Positions 21,900-33,713 of a stretch of 64,000 bases of DNA are shown piece by piece. The first letter of the stretch is position 1; each line of letters begins with the position of its first letter. The position numbers were made by a program, and so were the translations under genes. Below the pieces are notes generated by a model, which made no database searches, had not been told where the DNA came from, and was given only the letters and a program-made list of their open reading frames with translations. Source of the DNA: Centrapalus pauciflorus (taxonomy: Eukaryota; Streptophyta; Magnoliopsida; Asterales; Asteraceae); the NCBI GenBank assembly GCA_020465985.1, contig JAANYP010001198.1, positions 1 through 64,000 of the forward strand, written 5' to 3'.

Positions 21900-22537
21900 C
21901 AATATGTTATTTACCTTTTATTTTAAATTGGCAAATTCTTTATGCTCCATACCTTAATTTTGCATACACCACACCCTATAATTTTGACCTATAATTTAAC
22001 TAAATTGTTGTTTATGATTGGCTGTATGGATCCTCTTTTTCATTGAAAGTGATGTAGGTTATTTGACCTAAAGATTAATTATTGTAGAGTATAATGCATG
22101 AAGTAGCCGTCTTTTAAATTGTGTGGGTATACATATTGAATGTGAAACATAATAAGGATATATACAAGAAATCTTTTACCTCAAATATTGGATAATAGGC
22201 AAAATAATTATGGTGTAGGTGTTGAATTGAATGTGGGAAAAGTGTGTGAAAGAATTGAATGCACAATTAAGAAGACTGTTGTATTTACCAATGTACACCA
22301 ACTGCCAACAGAAACCTATTTCAATATTTATTTAATATTATTGATGATAATAATAATTAATGAAAGAAAAATGAAAATCCAATAATACACCTTAATTAAT
22401 CACGATTAACAATCATGTAAATTACAATGTCGGAATTAATCTTTGCTACTTCTTTTTTAGTGTTAGCACCCTTTAATTTTCATTAAATTACTAGTTTTTT
22501 TTTTTAACAACAACAATTTTATTTGGAGGATATTTGG
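21900..22537. other. AT-rich intergenic DNA, no gene seen
   Basis: A 65-residue open frame at 22188-22385 has no family resemblance and lies in A/T-rich sequence. I regard it as chance. Nothing else is visible. Confidence 0.45.
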
Positions 22538-22805
22538 TTTTACGTTATAAACGAAATTATTAACTTATTTTAGGTTACAATAATGCAAATAGTTGGTTTA
22601 AAGTGTTTGGATTGCATACGTTAATGAGTAATAATTTGCGTTTAGAGTTAATACCACCACACTTTTTCATAAGTTAAAAAATGTAGCTTATTTGCTTAAT
22701 AAATGATTATTTGCTCATTTTACAAGTTAAAACGCAAATCCAAACACTTTAAAAACTGATTATTTGATAATTATGATAGCAAAAAACAGAAGTTAAACCA
22801 AACTA
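22538..22805. mobile_element. small palindromic MITE-like element
   Basis: The motif GGTTTAAAGTGTTTGGATT near 22584-22602 recurs inverted as AATCCAAACACTTT near 22737-22750. The outer edges TTTGGTTTTACGTTA and the inverse of AAGTTAAACCAAACT also pair. It is a foldback-type non-coding element. Borders are approximate and no target duplication was established. Confidence 0.45.
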
Positions 22806-23340
22806 TTAGTGTATGGTGTGTAAAGATGACATTACTACTGCATCATGGTTGATTTAATAAAACACTTGACGGTCACACCGATAAGCACAACTGAGCAGAT
22901 GCAATCGAACGATTAAATAAATAATATTGGATATTGTTTATGACACGAAATGATTATTATTGAGATTAAATTAATGGATGATTAATTATATCTCAAAGTA
23001 CGGGACTATAAGTGCAATATTGGATATTGTAGTAATTTAATTGTCATTGGATGATAATTAAATGAATATCTACTATTTTATTCATTATTGAATATTAAAT
23101 AAAAGATTGATTTATTTGAATTAGTATTATTATCTATTATTATTAGATAATTAAATGGATAATTATAAACAAATAAATAATAGATACTTATAAATAATTA
23201 TACACTCATTTATATATTATTAGATAATATATAAAAGATTAATATTATTTAATAGATATATAATTATAGAGATAATTATATAAGGTTTAAATAATAAAGA
23301 TAATTATTAAGATATATATTATATTATTATATTAGAGTTT
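22806..23340. other. AT-rich DNA, no gene seen
   Basis: Low-complexity TTATTATTAGATAATTAAAT-like sequence. No ORF or clear element ends. Confidence 0.45.
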
Positions 23341-23361
23341 GATTTAAAAAAAAACTCTTAA

Positions 23362-23380
23362 TAAATAAATAAATAAATAA

Positions 23381-23476
<96 letters not shown>
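23362..23476. repeat. (AAAT)n then (TA)n microsatellite
   Basis: Six AAAT-type units are followed by about 95 bp of TA repeat with two TG interruptions. It is the left neighbour of the split MITE at 23480. Confidence 0.93.
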
Positions 23477-23479
<3 letters not shown>

Positions 23480-25650
23480 GGTTCGAGAGAACCACCTATT
23501 ATGCAGCGCACCAGAAGGTATCGCTTTTAAAAATTTTTCTTTCACAAACATGTTTTAATTAACATTATGAAGATCATATGTAAATTTCACATACATTCAG
23601 ATCTCCTAGCTCCTAAAAAATGATTTGAACACACACTTGTATAATTTTAAATGTATGTGAACGTGCATTTATGTGATGCGTGTTTTCATGCACTTAAAGT
23701 GTTCAGATTTGCGTGAAATTTACATATGATCTGTGTAATGCTAATTAACACATGTTCATGAAAAAAAATTTTCAAAAAAATTCTTTTTATGGGTGGTACC
23801 TTCTGGTGTGCTGCATATGTAACACCCCTCCCGATCCCGGAAATGCCACGTCAACCTAAAATCATAAGTGGCAATAACGCAATGGATATATAACACACAT
23901 GACATAGGGTAATGCAGATTATGGCTAATTTAAAACTTTATACACGAAGATAAACACGGATAATGCATTTGCAATCCCAAATTAAACTAAACATAGTAAT
24001 ACCGACTATCAGATACATCGTTCCCAAAATAACCGTTCCATACATTATTACACACTACCCAGACGAACAATAAGTCTTCAAGCCCGCCCCGAACCTATCT
24101 CTGCGGCTGCTGTGGTCCATTCTGATTCCCTGAACATGTTAGACTCGAAGTAATGAGCTATAAAGCCCGTGAGCACACGAGGGTTGACACTGCACATAAC
24201 ACATAGCATGCAGCACACAAACCCTGTCCCTGTCCCGATTACCCAACACGCATCCCAGGTATATAAACACAAGTATGAGATCTGGATAGTGACACAAGCC
24301 CTGTGGGGACCCCTCCCCGGTGGACACATCGCACACAGCAATGATCGGTAATACCCTGTAGCATGGAAGCTACCGGCTACAGGCCCTGCCGTATATATAC
24401 GCCCCAAGGACTGTGAGGGACAGTCAACCCGCGCGATTCCCCTTCGCGACTTATCGTCCGTATGGAACTCATCACGGACCCCAGAATCGATCTCATATCT
24501 CATACATAACACGTATAAGGAATAAAATATATCTGAGGTTCACGTCCCTGTCTCATATATATATAACACTCACAGGTATAGCTATACAGCTAACATAAAA
24601 GACGACGCGCGTTTAGAAAAGTCTCGAGTACTCACCTGACTGATTCCCCGGAGTCTGAGTACCCCGATCGAATCCGGCTCGAGGCCCGCTAGTCCCTCTA
24701 ATCACACGGATAGCCCAATAATTAAACACAATTCCCGAATAACACATACCACACAATCACATTGACCCGAACTCAATTCGAACCCGACAACCCCACGGAA
24801 CTGAAACTCGATAAATACCCGAAACCCGACTCAAAACCCGACTCAAAGCAATCCCAACGAGACCCCAAACCCACACAAAACCCAACCCGAGCAAATTCCG
24901 ACCCAAACTCATTTCACAGGCCTAAACTCGGATTTTCACTGTAGGCTCTTGGTCGCGCCGCGGGCCCCCTGGTGGTCGCGCCACGACACCGCGAAACTCT
25001 GCATCCTGTCCTGCGATTTTCAGCTTCTACCCAGGAGTTACAACTCCTTACTTACACGAATTTAGCCACAATTAAACTCATAATAGCATCATACAAACTC
25101 CCTTTTTCAACTTAGGAGCTATCACACACATCTTCACAACAATCACTCAAATTGAAGCCATGAAAGTAGAGTACCCTTACCTTGGAGCTTCAAGAACACA
25201 AAGGATGAAGAAGATGATGATTATTCCAAATTTCTGCACCTAATTCATTCCACACAAGGTTCTTGCTGCTAGAATCTCTCAAACACACACAATTCTCACA
25301 CACAACACACTTTTAGGGTTTGATCAAGTGGATAAGGGAGAAATGAAGGGAAACACGTATATACGTCTCTATTTTAACCGGTCCCGAACCCATTAACCCG
25401 AACCCGATATCACATTTTCACTATTAATGCCCATTTAACCCATTTAATTTCGTGAACCCAAAAATTTAATCCGTTCATTAAAATTATAACCCGATGACAC
25501 GCAAGCCCAATCCCGACACATATCAATCCACGAAACGGGATATAATTGGACCAACCCAATATTAATAATTTATTTATCCACTAAAATAATTCCACGTACC
25601 AGGTCGAAATGACGGATGTTACAGCATAATGGGAGGTACTCACTTGAACC
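23480..25650. mobile_element. (TA)n-associated MITE, split by a solo LTR
   Basis: Without the solo LTR the unit is about 360 bp. The left end GGTTCGAGAGAACCACC and the right end (inverted GGTTCAAGTGAGTACC) match each other and the MITE at 15294-15718. The inverted match continues through ATTATGCAGC(G/A)CACCAG and deep into the element (GATCATATGTAAATTTCAC on both arms). (TA)n tracts flank it on both sides. There is no coding capacity. Confidence 0.75.
23818..25623. repeat. solo LTR, 1806 bp, probably Gypsy
   Basis: It starts TGTAACACCCC and ends GGATGTTACA, and is flanked by the 5-bp duplication GCATA (23813-23817 and 25624-25628). No primer site, polypurine tract or internal sequence is present. 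It is therefore the product of recombination between two LTRs. The near-palindromic ends hide its orientation; the layout resembles the minus-strand Gypsy LTRs of this window. The 144-residue ORF at 24078-24512 lies within it and is probably non-coding. Confidence 0.88.
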
Positions 25651-25674
25651 TAGATCTACACACACACACGGCCA

Positions 25675-25676
<2 letters not shown>

Positions 25677-25762
<86 letters not shown>
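25677..25762. repeat. (TA)n microsatellite, about 85 bp
   Basis: Pure TA repeat at the right side of the split MITE, close to the LTR of Copia element A. Confidence 0.95.
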
Positions 25763-25764
<2 letters not shown>

Positions 25765-25792
25765 AGATATATGTGTGAGATATGTGATACAT

Positions 25793-26139
25793 TGTTAAAT
25801 ATTAAATTTCAATCCTGTGGATTCTATCTTGTAATAGATAGTTGTATTTCATTTCCATATAATTTCATTTATTTAATTTGTAATCTTTTCTTTTAATTAG
25901 ATGTTGAGGGGTGTAAGATGTAAACCTTTCAAAGTTCAATTTGTATTTAATGTAAACCCACGCCTAGGGTTTCCAACTTTTGTCATTATTCACTTTTGAA
26001 TAGCAAAAAGTGGAGACTGCATTCTTATTATTCTCTGACATTTCTAATAAAGATTGAGAGCCATTCTCTTTGTTTGAAACGATAATATTATTGTTTATTG
26101 TGTGTGAGTGCTTGGTTCTCGATCGGGACTACATTAACA
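25793..26139 (+). repeat. 5' LTR of Copia element A
   Basis: It starts TGTTAAATATT and ends CTACATTAACA, with TGTTAA/TTAACA inverted ends. An altered primer binding site follows after two bases. No 3' LTR survives in the window, so the left border is judged from the end motif alone. Confidence 0.65.
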
Positions 26140-26141
26140 TT

Positions 26142-26153
26142 TGTTATCAAAGC
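26142..26153 (+). promoter_or_regulatory. degenerate primer binding site of element A
   Basis: TGTTATCAAAGC differs at two positions from TGGTATCAGAGC. Its place right after the LTR supports the assignment. Confidence 0.6.
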
Positions 26154-26569
26154 CAAAGAGGTGGATTTCAACTGATTCTACTCGAGTTCATCGTTGTTCA
26201 TAATCAACTTCGACAAACCCATGGTTTTTAATCTTAAACCCATTTAAATCCTCAGTTTTTACTTGTTTTAATATCTCATAGTCATCGATAATTATCACTG
26301 TATTGATTTCGAGCACTTAGGTTCATCTTTACATGTTTTTAGTAATAATTTGGTGAAAAATCGAATCGGAAATATTCTTCGTTTTATTCACGGTTTTTGC
26401 TTATAAATCACGATTTTTGGGTGTTTTTAGTTACTTTTCACAAAAAATTGTTTCTAAATTCTCACCGAGCATTGAGGAATCATTTTCAGACTTTAAAACA
26501 CATTTTTATAAATTCTGGATTTTTGTTCTTCATTTGGAACTATTTGATTAATTCTGCTAAGTTTTCCCA

Positions 26570-26945
26570 TGTACAATCTCGGATCCTATCTCGGATAAAA
26601 TTTCGGGTGATCCTATCTCAGATCAATCAGTATTTCGGGTCTCACATCTAAATCTCGGATTTTCCAAAGGTGATCTTCGGTTTCTAAAAACCCATCCGAA
26701 TTTCGGACCATCCATATTTCAGATCCTCTAAATAACCTGTTCTTTATTTTTTGATTATTCATACGAACTTCAGATCTCTTCACCCGAAATACAAAAGCCA
26801 TAAGAATTTCAGATCATTCACCCGAAACAGCATTCATCCGAATTTCGCCTCATACACCAGAAAAGTCATTCATCCGAATTTCGGATGTATCCTCCAACCG
26901 AATTTCAGCCCATCCGAATTTTGGCTTTTACACCCGAGATATCAG
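26570..26945. repeat. CATCCGAATTTCGG repeat field in the leader of element A
   Basis: About ten degenerate copies of CATCCGAATTTCGGA or its inverse, such as ATCTCGGAT and ACCCGAAAT, are spaced 25-40 bp apart. They lie between the primer site and the gag start. A second field of the same motif is at 63400-64000. Confidence 0.7.
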
Positions 26946-26997
26946 TTTCCACTTCCAAAGATCATTTTTAAAATCAACACTCACCATCCAAAACATC

Positions 26998-27720
26998 ATG
27001 GCAAAAGAAGCTATTGTCCTTGGATAAGAGAACAGACTACCAGTTCTCTATCTCGACGAATATGAGCAATGGAAGAAGCGGTTCCTAAAATTCATCAGTA
27101 TGCAGCCAATGGGTCAACTCATGATCCAATCCATTAATGAGGGACCCGCTATCTTTTACGCAGAAATTTCAGCAGTTACAAATGCTAATCCTCCAATTTC
27201 AGCAACAAGGGAAGTTCGCGGAGATGAGAATGACAGAGAGAAAGAGAGACAAGCAGCAGATTACAAGGCAAAATACCTTCTCTATCAGGCCCTTCCCACT
27301 GAAATTCTCATCGGTGTTGACAGCAAAATGTCAGCATAAGAAATGTGGGATGAACTAGAAATGCAAATGCTTGGGGCAGACCTGAATGATAGAGGCCAAA
27401 ATTGAAGAAGCCAAGGCAAAATGCTCTGAGTTCCGGGCCAAGGATGGAGAATCCATTCAAAGCACTTTTACCAGATTCTACATTGTTCTGAATGAGTTAA
27501 ACAAGCTGCACATCAACAAGGAACGATATGACATTAACATCCCGTTCTTATCTTCAGTGACTCCAGAATGGGCACTGGCTAGTAGAGAAACTAAAAGAGC
27601 TCTGGATATCACCGACGTCTCCATAAATGTGGTATTTAAGGAACTCAAGAAATACTAGGGAGATGTGGACGCTCACAAACAGATGACCAACACTCTGGCT
27701 TCTCTGTTGCTGACTGTCAA
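26998..27720 (+). pseudogene. gag N-terminal part of element A
   Basis: The start ATG at 26998 is followed nine codons later by TAA. The frame then reads RLPVLYLDEYEQWKKRFL and QAADYKAKYLLYQALPTEI, typical of Copia gag of this lineage. A second stop at 27337-27339 and a frameshift near 27385 lead to CSEFRAKDGESIQSTFTRFY and ELNKLHINKERYD (UBN2-type Gag capsid). It is clearly a broken gag. Confidence 0.75.
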
Positions 27721-27854
27721 CCAAACTGCATAACCCACAGATTCCCTGGCTTTACTTTCGAACAAAACACACATTCCTGAACCACAGTCAAACCCTTCAC
27801 CCTTGCCCTACTACAACTGCTTCCTCCTCTCAATATCCAAATGCCATAACCCAA

Positions 27855-28763
27855 ATGCCTGAGCCTCTGGATTCTGAAGAGGATGATGACATTCATGAAC
27901 AAATGGCATTCTTATCGAATCGTCTTCAGCAAAAGAGTTTTTATCAGAATAAGACCAATAATCAGCTCAGATTTGACACTGGCCCACGAAGTATTCTGAT
28001 GAAAGGAGAAGGGACAGGTGGGATGAAAGGGAGGACATGCGAAGAGAGGACTGGAGGAGAGATGACAGGGAGGCTAGGACCCGAGAGCATTGGAGGAGAG
28101 ATGATCGCGATGATAGACGCTATGATGACAGGAGAGAGAGAGAGACGAGATGGCCGGAGGGATTATCGAGATGACCACCGTTATGAAAGGCGTGACAATA
28201 GGAGAAACGATGATAGGCGGGAGTATAATCGCCGTGAAGATAGCCGGGACTCCCGCCAGGCTGAGAAAAGGCCTGAACGCCGAGATGACAAACCTAGAAT
28301 TGACGAGCCCAAATCTTCTGATGACCAAGGTTGTTATAAATGTGGGAAACCTGGTCATTTTTTTCGAGAATACAAGAATCAATTCGAGCATGATCAGGGT
28401 TATTACGAGAGAAAGGTCGAGGTTCTGATGAAACGGGCGGATGCTATTGCCCTGGTAGCACAGGTTGACTACTGGGTAGATGAGGAATCTGATGATGAAG
28501 ACAACAGGGGCATAAATTGTTATATGGTTGACAGAATTGGGTTTGCGGAATATGCTACTTCTTCGGACACTGAATCAGTCAAGTCCGTAGAAGGGGAGAA
28601 TGCTGAAGAAGCTACAGCTTGTCTGATGACCAAATCCAGGAATTCTGAATGCTCCACATCAGATTCTGGGACAAATGAGGTACATTCCTTTTACTTTCAT
28701 AAGTCTTTAAATGCTAAAATTGTAGAAATGAATGTAAATGGCACACACAGATACTTGAGATAG
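27855..28763 (+). CDS. gag C-terminal part of element A, with altered zinc knuckle
   Basis: The 302-residue open frame has an Arg/Asp-rich basic stretch (about residues 75-155: RRDYRDDHRYERRDNRR) and one zinc knuckle reading CYKCGKPGHFFREYK. The fourth ligand, normally Cys, is Tyr. Acidic Ser-rich sequence follows. It is a nucleocapsid-like region that binds RNA in functional relatives. It is a fragment of a dead gag. Confidence 0.75.
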   Translation: MPEPLDSEEDDDIHEQMAFLSNRLQQKSFYQNKTNNQLRFDTGPRSILMKGEGTGGMKGRTCEERTGGEMTGRLGPESIGGEMIAMIDAMMTGERERRDGRRDYRDDHRYERRDNRRNDDRREYNRREDSRDSRQAEKRPERRDDKPRIDEPKSSDDQGCYKCGKPGHFFREYKNQFEHDQGYYERKVEVLMKRADAIALVAQVDYWVDEESDDEDNRGINCYMVDRIGFAEYATSSDTESVKSVEGENAEEATACLMTKSRNSECSTSDSGTNEVHSFYFHKSLNAKIVEMNVNGTHRYLR

Positions 28764-30180
28764 AAGCTAAGTGCAATGCTGAAAAAGAAAAGTGTGTCAA
28801 GGCAGAACAACTGGCCCAATCTCTAAAAGAAACATCCGACACGTATGAGAAAAATTGGTTAAACGAGCATAATTTGGTAAAAACCTTTTTACGCGAAAAA
28901 GTAATGGATGAGGATGGGAATACTTCACTAAAGAATTGTATTGATACAATTACTGAGGAAAAGAATTTCTTGAAGTCAGAACTGCCTGTTCTTACCAAAC
29001 GATTAGAGGCTTTAAACGTGGAAAACATAGACAATGAGAGAAAGTTTAAAATGATTGAAAAAGAGAGATTAGGTTTGTACACATGGATCAAAACCCTAGA
29101 TGATGAATCTCTAAAACGGGGTCAGACTGAACAAACTATTCGTCTAAATCAACCCAAAGAAACTAGGTTTTATCATTCCAAATAAGGATTTGGTTTTAAA
29201 AATCCTAAGTTTTTGACAAAGGCTCAATGAGTTATACCAATGTTTTATGATAGAAGGTATATGGGATGCGTGTACCAGACTTTCTTTCTTCACTCATCGA
29301 AAGAAGTCCTAACCCAATAGGAGGAGAAAAGAAATCAAAACGAAAAATGCAAATTTCTTTTAAATATGAAAAGCTAAATGACCGTTATCCTTACAGAGTA
29401 CCCACTCTTAGGGATGATTTCTTTAATAGCTATTCATCAACTGAAATGAAAGCCAAACTGGTTGAACCAATACCTCATCCTTATATTCCTACAACTGATC
29501 TTCAACATAAAATCAAAGTTTTAGAACAGGATTTAGGAAATCTCGTAAGAAAACCCTTGGCTATCAAGAAGCTCTTCTCATAAGTGAGGAAAAATTGGTA
29601 AAGCAAAATTTTGAACAAAGTGGAGAACTAACCATCTACAAAGAACGTTTTGACACTATTTCAAAAAGGTTAAGTTCTCATTTAAAAGATTCAAAAAACC
29701 TCTGCTCCTACTAAAGTCCTGCATACTTCATTAGACAAATGTAAAGCCAAGATTGAAGTTCTTGTAATAATTCTCAAAGGTGAGTGTTCAAAATTTTCAA
29801 AAGCTGAGGTTTCAAAGAAGGCTAAGAGTCAATCAAAATTTTCTAAGAAACCCACTCACCAAGGAAATCTCTCAAAATCTAAGTCTTCCAAACGTACTGA
29901 CTCTCATTGTTTTGTTCCTACAGATCATGTGAGAAGAGTTCCCAAAACAACTATGCAAGATTTTTCCAGTTTTTTCGTGAAGAAGGCTGTAATGCCAAGT
30001 GTGTTTGTTTCTAGAGATAGGTTGAATGTAATATCAGAAAATAATGTTTGTTCTGTAACAGATTCGTTGTCTTGTTTGAAATATTCATTTGCTGATATGT
30101 GTGCTTTATGTCCTACTCGTTTTAGGCATCAAGTGCCAGAAATGAATAAATATGTGCCATACCCAGAAAAAATAAATTCG
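28764..30180 (+). pseudogene. decayed gag-pol linker of element A
   Basis: Short open stretches in shifting frames read coiled-coil-like sequence (EKNFLKSELPVLTKRLEAL, 28874-29185), then KKAVMPSVFVSRDRLNVI and CALCPTRFRHQVPEMNKYV (29929-30183). Frames are broken by several stops. The region corresponds to the coiled-coil part of gag seen in related Copia elements. Confidence 0.6.
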
Positions 30181-30208
30181 TAAAAAGAAAATTAAAAACA
30201 GTGCATCA

Positions 30209-31810
30209 TTGGCCTCATCAAAGACTGATTCATGTATTTTGCCTAGGCCCACACCAAAAGCAAATACAAAACTGGTTTCAAAAAGTCCCAAGCCAAAGGC
30301 AACTTCATCGCCTGAGGTTTCAAAGCCAGTTGGATCCAAACACAAATGGATTCCAAAAGGATCTGCATCTAGACCACACAAAAGTGCAACATGGGTTGCT
30401 AAAACTGTGAATGTGACATATACACCTAGAACACCTAACAAAAAAGGACTCACGGTTATGGCATCGAAGGCTATCACACTTGAACTTCGAAAATCTGAAC
30501 AAGCTAGCATCAAAACAATTGGTTAAGGGTCTCCTAGAACTCTGTTACGGAAAAGATCACTTGTGTGGGGCATGTGAGGAAAGAAAGACGAAGAGATCAT
30601 CTCACAAGCCAAAGCCTAAACCATTGTCAAAAAGAGTGTTGGAGCTACTACATATGGACTTATGCGGTCCTATGCAAACGCAAAGTATAAAAGGAAGCAA
30701 CACATGATTGTTATCGTTGACGACTACTCACAATATACCTGGATAAAATTCTTGCGATCCAAGGATGAGACAGCTCAAGAAATCATCGATTTCATCAAGA
30801 GTGTCGAAACCCAACAGCAACTAACAGTACAATCAATCTGATCCGATAACGGCACCGAATTGAAGAATTCGGTAGTAGAAAGCTTCCTGCAATCCAAGGG
30901 TATTCACCATCAGTTCTCAGCCGCACGAACACCTCAAAAAAATGGTATCGTCAAAAGACGTAATCGTACCCTGGTGGAAGCTGCTCGAACCATGCTGAAC
31001 TTTTGAAAGTTACCTCCGTACTTGTGGTCTGAAGCCATGTCCACAGCCTGCTACACGCAAAACCGCTCAATCATTCATAAGCGTTTCAATAAAACTCCTT
31101 ATCAACTCTATTTGAATAAAGTTCCTTTTATCAAATATTTACGAGTTTTTGGTTGCAGGTTCTATGTGCTGAATGACAAGGACAACCTCGGGAAATTCAA
31201 TGAAAAAGAAGACAAAGCGATCTTTATTGGATACTCATCCAATTCAAAGGCATATCGCACGTTTAACACTCGCACTAGGACGGTCATTGAGAGTGTACAT
31301 ATTACATTCGATGAAATGGCTAAACTGGCACTGGAAGTTGACCAATCAGGACCACACATTACTCAAATGCCTGGAGACTCTTCTAAACCTATTTCTTTTT
31401 CTTCTTCTGACTTAGTTAATTTGTTTGATCCAATTTATGTAGAATTTTTTGGTCCTAGTGCTAATTCTTCTTCTGTTTCATCTTCTGCAGTTAACACATC
31501 TATTCATCCACCACTTTCGGATCCACCAATTCCTTCACTTGTCCGTACACCATCTCCTTCATCATCTTCACCTTCCACTTCATCCACAAACATCCTTCCA
31601 GTTGAATGTACTCCGTTAATACACTCACACATTGTATCAAACATTATCCCTCTGAAAGACCCAACAGATCCTGAACCGGAACCAGTGGTACCTTCACTCG
31701 AAACCATCGACCAAAACTCTTCATCCATTCCCACCCTCACCACTGAGATTCCATCACATTCACCACTGCCACACGGGACGAAATGGACCCTAAATCACCC
31801 AACTGAATAG
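30209..31810 (+). pseudogene. integrase region of element A (no protease)
   Basis: A Lys/Pro-rich linker (30209-30440) runs straight into the GAG-pre-integrase motif (LWHRRLSHLNFENLNKLAS, about 30450-30520). The aspartic protease that should lie between is absent. Integrase follows in pieces: CGACEERKTKRSS, LLHMDLCGPMQ, DNGTELKNS and TPQKNGIVKRRNRTLVEAAR (the E of the usual AERRNR is replaced). Then come LWSEAMSTACYTQNRSI and the Ser/Pro-rich tail. There are stops near 30841, 31003 and 31808 and several frameshifts. Confidence 0.8.
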
Positions 31811-32261
31811 ATCATTAGTGATATTTCTACTTGGGTCCAAACCTGAAGGGCATCTGCTAATGAATGTCTCTTTGCGTCATTCCTTAGTATGATAGAGCCT
31901 GCTCGTGTGGATGAAGCCTTGAAAGACCCAGACTGGATAGTAACAATGCTAGAAGAACTCAACCAGTTCGAAGAACTAAGAGTATGATGATTAGTTCCCA
32001 AACCAAAAGGCCGAGCCATATGGGGACCAAATGGATTTTTAAGAACAAACGAGATGCAAACAACATTGTGGTAAGAAACAAAGCGAGACTAGTTGCCAAA
32101 GGCTACCGAAAGCAAGAAGGCATTGATTATGACGAGACCTTCGCTCCAGTTGCACGGATTGAAGCTATCAGAATCTTCTTGGTGTATGCGACACACAAGG
32201 ACTTCAAAGTGTACCAAATGGACGTCAAGACAGCCTTCTTAAATAGTGAACTTAACGAAGA
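31811..32261 (+). pseudogene. reverse transcriptase of element A, first part
   Basis: The sequence reads KGYRKQEGIDYDETFAPVAR and YQMDVKTAFLNSELNE, the N-terminal signature of Copia RT, after a broken stretch with several stops (31811-31990). At 32262 the LTR of element B begins. The RT continues at 62494 (EVYVEHPQGF). Confidence 0.88.
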
Positions 32262-33373
32262 TGTAGGTCCCAAAAGGTTTCCCAAGTGTATAGTTCTAAG
32301 CTGTAGAGGGGGGGGGGGGTGAATACAACTATTTAAAACTTAACAATCTTTTTCTCAATGTTTGTGTATATTATTAACAAGTGTTAATTACAAACAAGCT
32401 TGAATGCGGAAAGGATCAAGCTGAGATGACAGATACAACAGTTGTTCAGCTAATCTAAGAGACACTCAGACTAGTTACAATGACTACACTCACTTAGAAG
32501 CACTCACTTCTTTTACAAGACTCAGATGGACAGCTTATACAAGGACAACTTAGACACACTCCACTGTTTTATATAAGCAGACTTGCATGCATGGAATAAC
32601 ACACTACAATGCACGATCTGATTTCACACTCTTGATATCTCACAATCCTTAGAAGGTTCCTTTTATACTCAAAAGGAGAATCTCAGTGAAGCTTCTTCAT
32701 TGGACAGATGAGATAGTGGAGAGTCTTTCCAAAAAGACAAAACACCTTTCTGCACGTTCTGATAAAGTATATTTGTCTTCACATGGCAGAATCTTTGTCT
32801 TTTCCTTTTTGTCATTGTTGCATAAGGCTTTAACCAAAAGAGGAATGTCAACTTTGCATCTTTCTTCTTTTGCTAATGCCATTTTGATATAAGAAAAGGT
32901 CTGTCACCCTTTTCAGATATCTGTTTGTCTTCATGTAACAGAACAGCGTGGGCAGGCTGTGCAGTTCTGTTTTCCACTTTGTCTTCGACTTGTAAACTGA
33001 TCTTGTAGCCAAAAACAATACATGAGGACTTGGAAACATATCCCATAAAGTGTTTAACCTGTTCACAATGAACAGGTTCTGTTCACAAAGAACAGAACAC
33101 TTGTAAACTGTCGAAGTTGCTCATCAGAATAGAGCAGCGTAGACAGTTTATGTCCAGCCTGTTCAACAGACAGAACAGCTTGGACAAACTGCCTTTGTTG
33201 CAACAAATGCAACATGGTAAACAGCTTTGGGCTGATATTGCAAATCACTTTTCAGGTTTCAATAATGCATAAACAGGCCTTAAATTATACCTTCAAGTGC
33301 ATCAACAGTTTGATTAGGAAATCTCCCCCTCAGATGTAGAGCAGGTTTGACTGAGGCCTTTTTGTGCCTAACA
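32262..33373 (-). repeat. 3' LTR of element B
   Basis: It begins TGTTAGGCAC and ends GGGACCTACA on the minus strand. It includes a 12-G run (plus strand, near 32310) and several inverted CTGTTC/GAACAG motifs at 33055-33190. Its partner is at 61377-62488. Confidence 0.95.
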
Positions 33374-33387
33374 ATCTCCCCCTATTT
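33374..33387 (-). promoter_or_regulatory. polypurine tract of element B
   Basis: The minus strand reads AAATAGGGGGAGAT directly before the 3' LTR. It is the plus-strand primer site for reverse transcription. Confidence 0.8.
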
Positions 33388-33713
33388 GCAATAATCAGTC
33401 TGAGCTGATTTAATCAATAATCACTATACATTTTACAATACATTTGGCTGAAATGAAATTACAACACTTAAGTAAAGTAAAAGATCAGTTTATATATACT
33501 GATTTTGATTACATAAACAACACATGTTTTTACAGAAGCACAACTAATGTACTAATGTAAATAAGAAAAGTTACAACAGATGTAACAAAGTACAACTAAT
33601 GTACAAAAGAGTTCAACACTTTGGACTGTTGATTTTGAGAGCAGATAATGGCAAGCCTGTCCAACAGATGGACAGCTTCCATTCTTCACCTACCCAGATG
33701 GTAGGTGGACTTC

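Noticed and set aside
24078..24512. 144-residue ORF
   Set aside because: It lies wholly inside the solo LTR, overlaps other frames of similar length and shows no family signature.
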